From contig NZ_CP031395.1 in NCBI RefSeq assembly GCF_004328645.1, positions 1,265,501 through 1,329,500 on the forward strand: a stretch of DNA of 64,000 nucleotides, in the 5' to 3' direction. The translations under genes and the position numbers were made by a program. A model generated the notes under the pieces. That model was not told the origin of the DNA and made no database searches. It was given only the letters and a program-made list of their open reading frames with translations. The stretch comes from Hylemonella gracilis. GTDB taxonomy: Bacteria; Pseudomonadota; Gammaproteobacteria; Burkholderiales; Burkholderiaceae_C. Shown in pieces: positions 61,498 through 64,000 of this stretch. Position 1 is the first letter of the stretch, and each line of letters opens with the position of its first letter.

Positions 61498-63924
61498 GTG
61501 CCGCGTCGTACTGCGTCATCCCCCGGAGGAAAACCCCGTTCGATCCGTGTTGGGCGAGGTTTTGTGGTTCGCCTGTGGGGGGCCATGGTGGCCTTCAATC
61601 TTCTGTTGGTCGGCTTGACCGTCGGGTCCTTGCAGGCCGGGCGCATGCGCTTCGAGCACAGCGCGATCGTGGCCTCGGAGACTCTGCTGCGATCCATGGC
61701 CCAGAACATCGCCTACACCCTGAACGGTGAGGACCCGCTGGAACCCGAGCCCATGCTGACGCAGCAGTTGCGTCATCTGCCGGAGCTTCGGGGATTCCTG
61801 GGGACGCGAGGCTATTTCGCCGTGTTTGACGCGGGCCTGCGTCAAATCGTGCGCCATCCGCCCTTGTCCTGGCCGCTGGAGGAAGCGCAACCGTCTTTCG
61901 CGACCCCCGAGCTGCGCACCAGGATCACCCGTGGCGAGGTCGAGGGGCAGTACCTCACGCCCGGCGGATTGGACGAGCGGCGGATGCCGCGCATGGGCAT
62001 CGACGCGGACGAAACCCTGTTCCTGTTCCACCGGATCGATGGCAGCACCTACTATCTTCTGCTGAGCCTATCCGCGCGGGACTATCTGCATGAATGGCGC
62101 CTGGAGAGGGACAAGGCAGGCGCCCTGGTCCTGCTGTTCCAACTGGGAAGCCTAGTGGTGTCCGTACTGATCCACCGCGCCTGGCGCAGCCAAGCGACCG
62201 CCTTGCGCGCCTTGCGGTTCGAAAAGGAACTCAATCAGACCATCGTGCGGTCGGCGCCTCTGGCGATCTACACGCGCGATACCCAAGGCCGCGTCACGGC
62301 CTGGAATCCGGCGGCGGAAAGGCTTTTCGGCTGGACGGAGGCTCAGGTGCTTGGGCACTTTCTGCCCAGTGTCCCGCGGGCCATGGAGTACCAGGACGAA
62401 GACAATGCCTTGCGCCTGCGCGTCCTCGCGGGCGAAAGCATTCCCGATCTGGAGGTGCAGCGGCAGAAAGTCTCGGGCGAGATGTTCGAGTTGAGCGCTT
62501 CGCTGTCTCCCTTGCGCGACGAGGACGGCTCCATCAGCGGTTTTCTCACCATCGCGGCGGATGTGACGGCGCGCAAGCAGGCGGAGCGGCAGGTGGAGTT
62601 CCTCGCCTACCGCGACGTGCTCACCGGCCTGCCCAATCGCGCGCTGCTGCAGGACCGCTTTGCCCAAGCCATCGCACGCGCGGAGCGTCATCACTACAAG
62701 GTGGCGCTGCTGTTCCTGGATCTGGACCATTTCAAGACCATCAACGATTCGTTGGGGCATGCCACGGGTGATGCGTTGCTCAAGGAAGTGGCGCAACGTT
62801 TGAGTGACTGCATGCGCGAGATCGACACCATCAGCCGCCAGGGGGGCGACGAGTTCCTGGTGGTGCTGTCGGACCTGGAGGGCACCGAGATGATCTCGCC
62901 GGTGTTGCTCAAGATCCGCGAGCGCTTGCAGCAGCCGCTGCTGTTCGATGGGCACGAGCTCAGCATTTCCTCGTCCATCGGCGTGGCCCTCTACCCGGAC
63001 GATGGCCACGACTTCGAAACCCTGCTCAAGAAAGCCGACACCGCCCTCTACCGTGCCAAGGACGCGGGGCGCAACCAGGCGCGTTTCTTCGACGAGCAGA
63101 TGAACACCGAGGCCGTGGACCACCTGCACCTGAAAAACGGCCTGCACCGTGCGCTGAGCCGCGGCGAACTGGAGCTGCATTACCAGCCCCAGTTCGACCT
63201 GCGCACGGGTGGCGTGGTGGGTGTCGAGGCCTTGTTGCGCTGGCGGCACCCGGAGGAAGGGCTGATCTCGCCCGCGCGTTTCGTCCCTGTAGCGGAAGAC
63301 AGCGGCTTGATCGTGCCGATCGGCGAATGGGTAATCCGACAGGCCTGTGCGCAGGCCATGGCCTGGCGCCAGGCCGGCCTGCAGCCCCTGCGGATGGCGG
63401 TGAACCTGTCGGCTGTCCAGTTTCGGCGGGGCGAGGTGCAGGCCGTGGTGGCCCAGGCGCTGCGGGACAGCGGCCTGGCCCCCGAGCAACTGGAGCTGGA
63501 ACTGACCGAGTCCATCCTGCTGCACAACACGGAGCAGGTGCTTCTGGCCGTGGACCAGATCAAGCAGTTGGGGGTGAAGCTCTCGATCGACGATTTCGGA
63601 ACGGGGTATTCCAGCCTGGCCTATCTGAAGCGCTTCGCGGTGGACAAGCTCAAGATCGATCAGAGCTTTGTCCACGACCTGGCACATGACTCGGACGATG
63701 CGGCCATCGTGCGTGCCATCATCCAGATGGCCGCGGGACTGGGACTGCGGACCATCGCCGAGGGCGTGGAAGACGCCGCGGTGCTGGCGGCACTGCGACG
63801 TTTCGGCTGCGACGAAGCCCAAGGCTATTACCTGGCTCGGCCCTTGCCGGCCGCAGAGTTTGCCGAGTTGGTCAGACGGCTCGAGGCCGCGCCCTGCGAT
63901 CTGGACGCCATGAGCCGAGTCTGA
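61498..63924 (+). CDS. membrane PAS-GGDEF-EAL cyclic di-GMP signalling protein
   Basis: 808 residues from a GTG; the exact start is uncertain, since MVAFNLLLVG (ATG at about 61585) begins inside the first membrane helix. Layout: TM1 about 25-45, an extracytoplasmic sensor region to about 200, TM2 about 203-222, PAS domain about 245-360 (IVRSAPLAIYTRDTQGRVTA, ERLFGWTEAQVLG), GGDEF about 370-530 with intact RQGGDEF, and EAL about 545-795 with intact EALLRW, TESILLHN, IDDFGTGYSSL and AEGVED. Both catalytic motifs look active, so it could make or degrade c-di-GMP. Confidence 0.93.
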   Translation: MPRRTASSPGGKPRSIRVGRGFVVRLWGAMVAFNLLLVGLTVGSLQAGRMRFEHSAIVASETLLRSMAQNIAYTLNGEDPLEPEPMLTQQLRHLPELRGFLGTRGYFAVFDAGLRQIVRHPPLSWPLEEAQPSFATPELRTRITRGEVEGQYLTPGGLDERRMPRMGIDADETLFLFHRIDGSTYYLLLSLSARDYLHEWRLERDKAGALVLLFQLGSLVVSVLIHRAWRSQATALRALRFEKELNQTIVRSAPLAIYTRDTQGRVTAWNPAAERLFGWTEAQVLGHFLPSVPRAMEYQDEDNALRLRVLAGESIPDLEVQRQKVSGEMFELSASLSPLRDEDGSISGFLTIAADVTARKQAERQVEFLAYRDVLTGLPNRALLQDRFAQAIARAERHHYKVALLFLDLDHFKTINDSLGHATGDALLKEVAQRLSDCMREIDTISRQGGDEFLVVLSDLEGTEMISPVLLKIRERLQQPLLFDGHELSISSSIGVALYPDDGHDFETLLKKADTALYRAKDAGRNQARFFDEQMNTEAVDHLHLKNGLHRALSRGELELHYQPQFDLRTGGVVGVEALLRWRHPEEGLISPARFVPVAEDSGLIVPIGEWVIRQACAQAMAWRQAGLQPLRMAVNLSAVQFRRGEVQAVVAQALRDSGLAPEQLELELTESILLHNTEQVLLAVDQIKQLGVKLSIDDFGTGYSSLAYLKRFAVDKLKIDQSFVHDLAHDSDDAAIVRAIIQMAAGLGLRTIAEGVEDAAVLAALRRFGCDEAQGYYLARPLPAAEFAELVRRLEAAPCDLDAMSRV

Positions 63925-64000
63925 TCAAGACGCCAGGGGGCCTACAAGTCGGGAGGCGTGATGGCGGGGGCCCGGTCACCCCGCGCTCAACCGGCCTGCG

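Noticed and set aside
62152..63822. Open frame of 556 codons on the minus strand opposite the GGDEF-EAL gene
   Set aside because: Antisense shadow of a gene with intact GGDEF and EAL motifs.

Overview
The window is G+C-rich, gene-dense DNA that looks like a betaproteobacterial chromosome, most likely Burkholderiales/Comamonadaceae. That placement rests on protein style and gene content (SlmA beside ArgB, an AtmA-type exporter, GltIJKL, PyrC beside a DUF3025 protein, palindromic intergenic repeats); no rRNA or other marker is present to confirm it. No tRNA, rRNA, insertion sequence or CRISPR array was seen, and no gap between genes exceeds about 225 bases.

Positions 1-29070 are one long, almost gap-free, plus-strand surface-polysaccharide locus, probably an O-antigen exported by an ABC transporter. 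It starts inside rmlB and continues with rmlD-rmlA-rmlC (dTDP-L-rhamnose), manC-gmd-fcl (GDP-L-fucose), an FdtA/QdtA-like ketoisomerase with an FdtB-like aminotransferase (a dTDP-3-amino-3,6-dideoxyhexose), and Wzm/Wzt. Wzt carries an extra C-terminal domain. Next is the most unusual block (10245-19410): a hexapeptide acyltransferase, a LegB-like dehydratase, a nucleotidyltransferase, a second SDR, a radical SAM/SPASM enzyme, a NeuB/SpsE-family synthase, an SpsF-like cytidylyltransferase, a PseG/SpsG-like protein, a WbqC protein, a PIG-L deacetylase, and a protein with the GNGPS motif of GT42/Maf-type nonulosonate transferases. Together they read as a complete but non-standard nonulosonic-acid-like pathway. 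Four methyltransferases and four glycosyltransferases follow, then galE and a WecA/WbpL-type initiating transferase. Parts of 18.9-21.2 kb and 25.1-28.0 kb are visibly more A+T-rich, suggesting mosaic acquisition.

Positions 29187-44594 hold argB, slmA, a fumarylacetoacetase-family hydrolase and a fatty-acid beta-oxidation cluster. The cluster comprises a TetR regulator with a palindromic operator, a FadE-like dehydrogenase, a DUF2147 protein, a FadN-type fusion, a thiolase, an alpha/beta hydrolase, a TesB-like thioesterase and an ECI2-like isomerase. A YdcF protein, a YciA-type thioesterase and an AtmA-type exporter follow.

Positions 44747-48473 encode a GltIJKL amino-acid transporter followed by a ureidoglycolate-lyase-like gene. 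Positions 48496-57647 form a probable amide/ureide scavenging unit: a minus-strand operon of solute-binding protein, two permeases, two ATPases and an amidase, a divergent carbamoylase-type hydrolase and an IclR regulator. The window ends with pyrC, a DUF3025 gene, a glutathione S-transferase, htpX (with a sigma-32-like promoter) and a membrane PAS-GGDEF-EAL protein.
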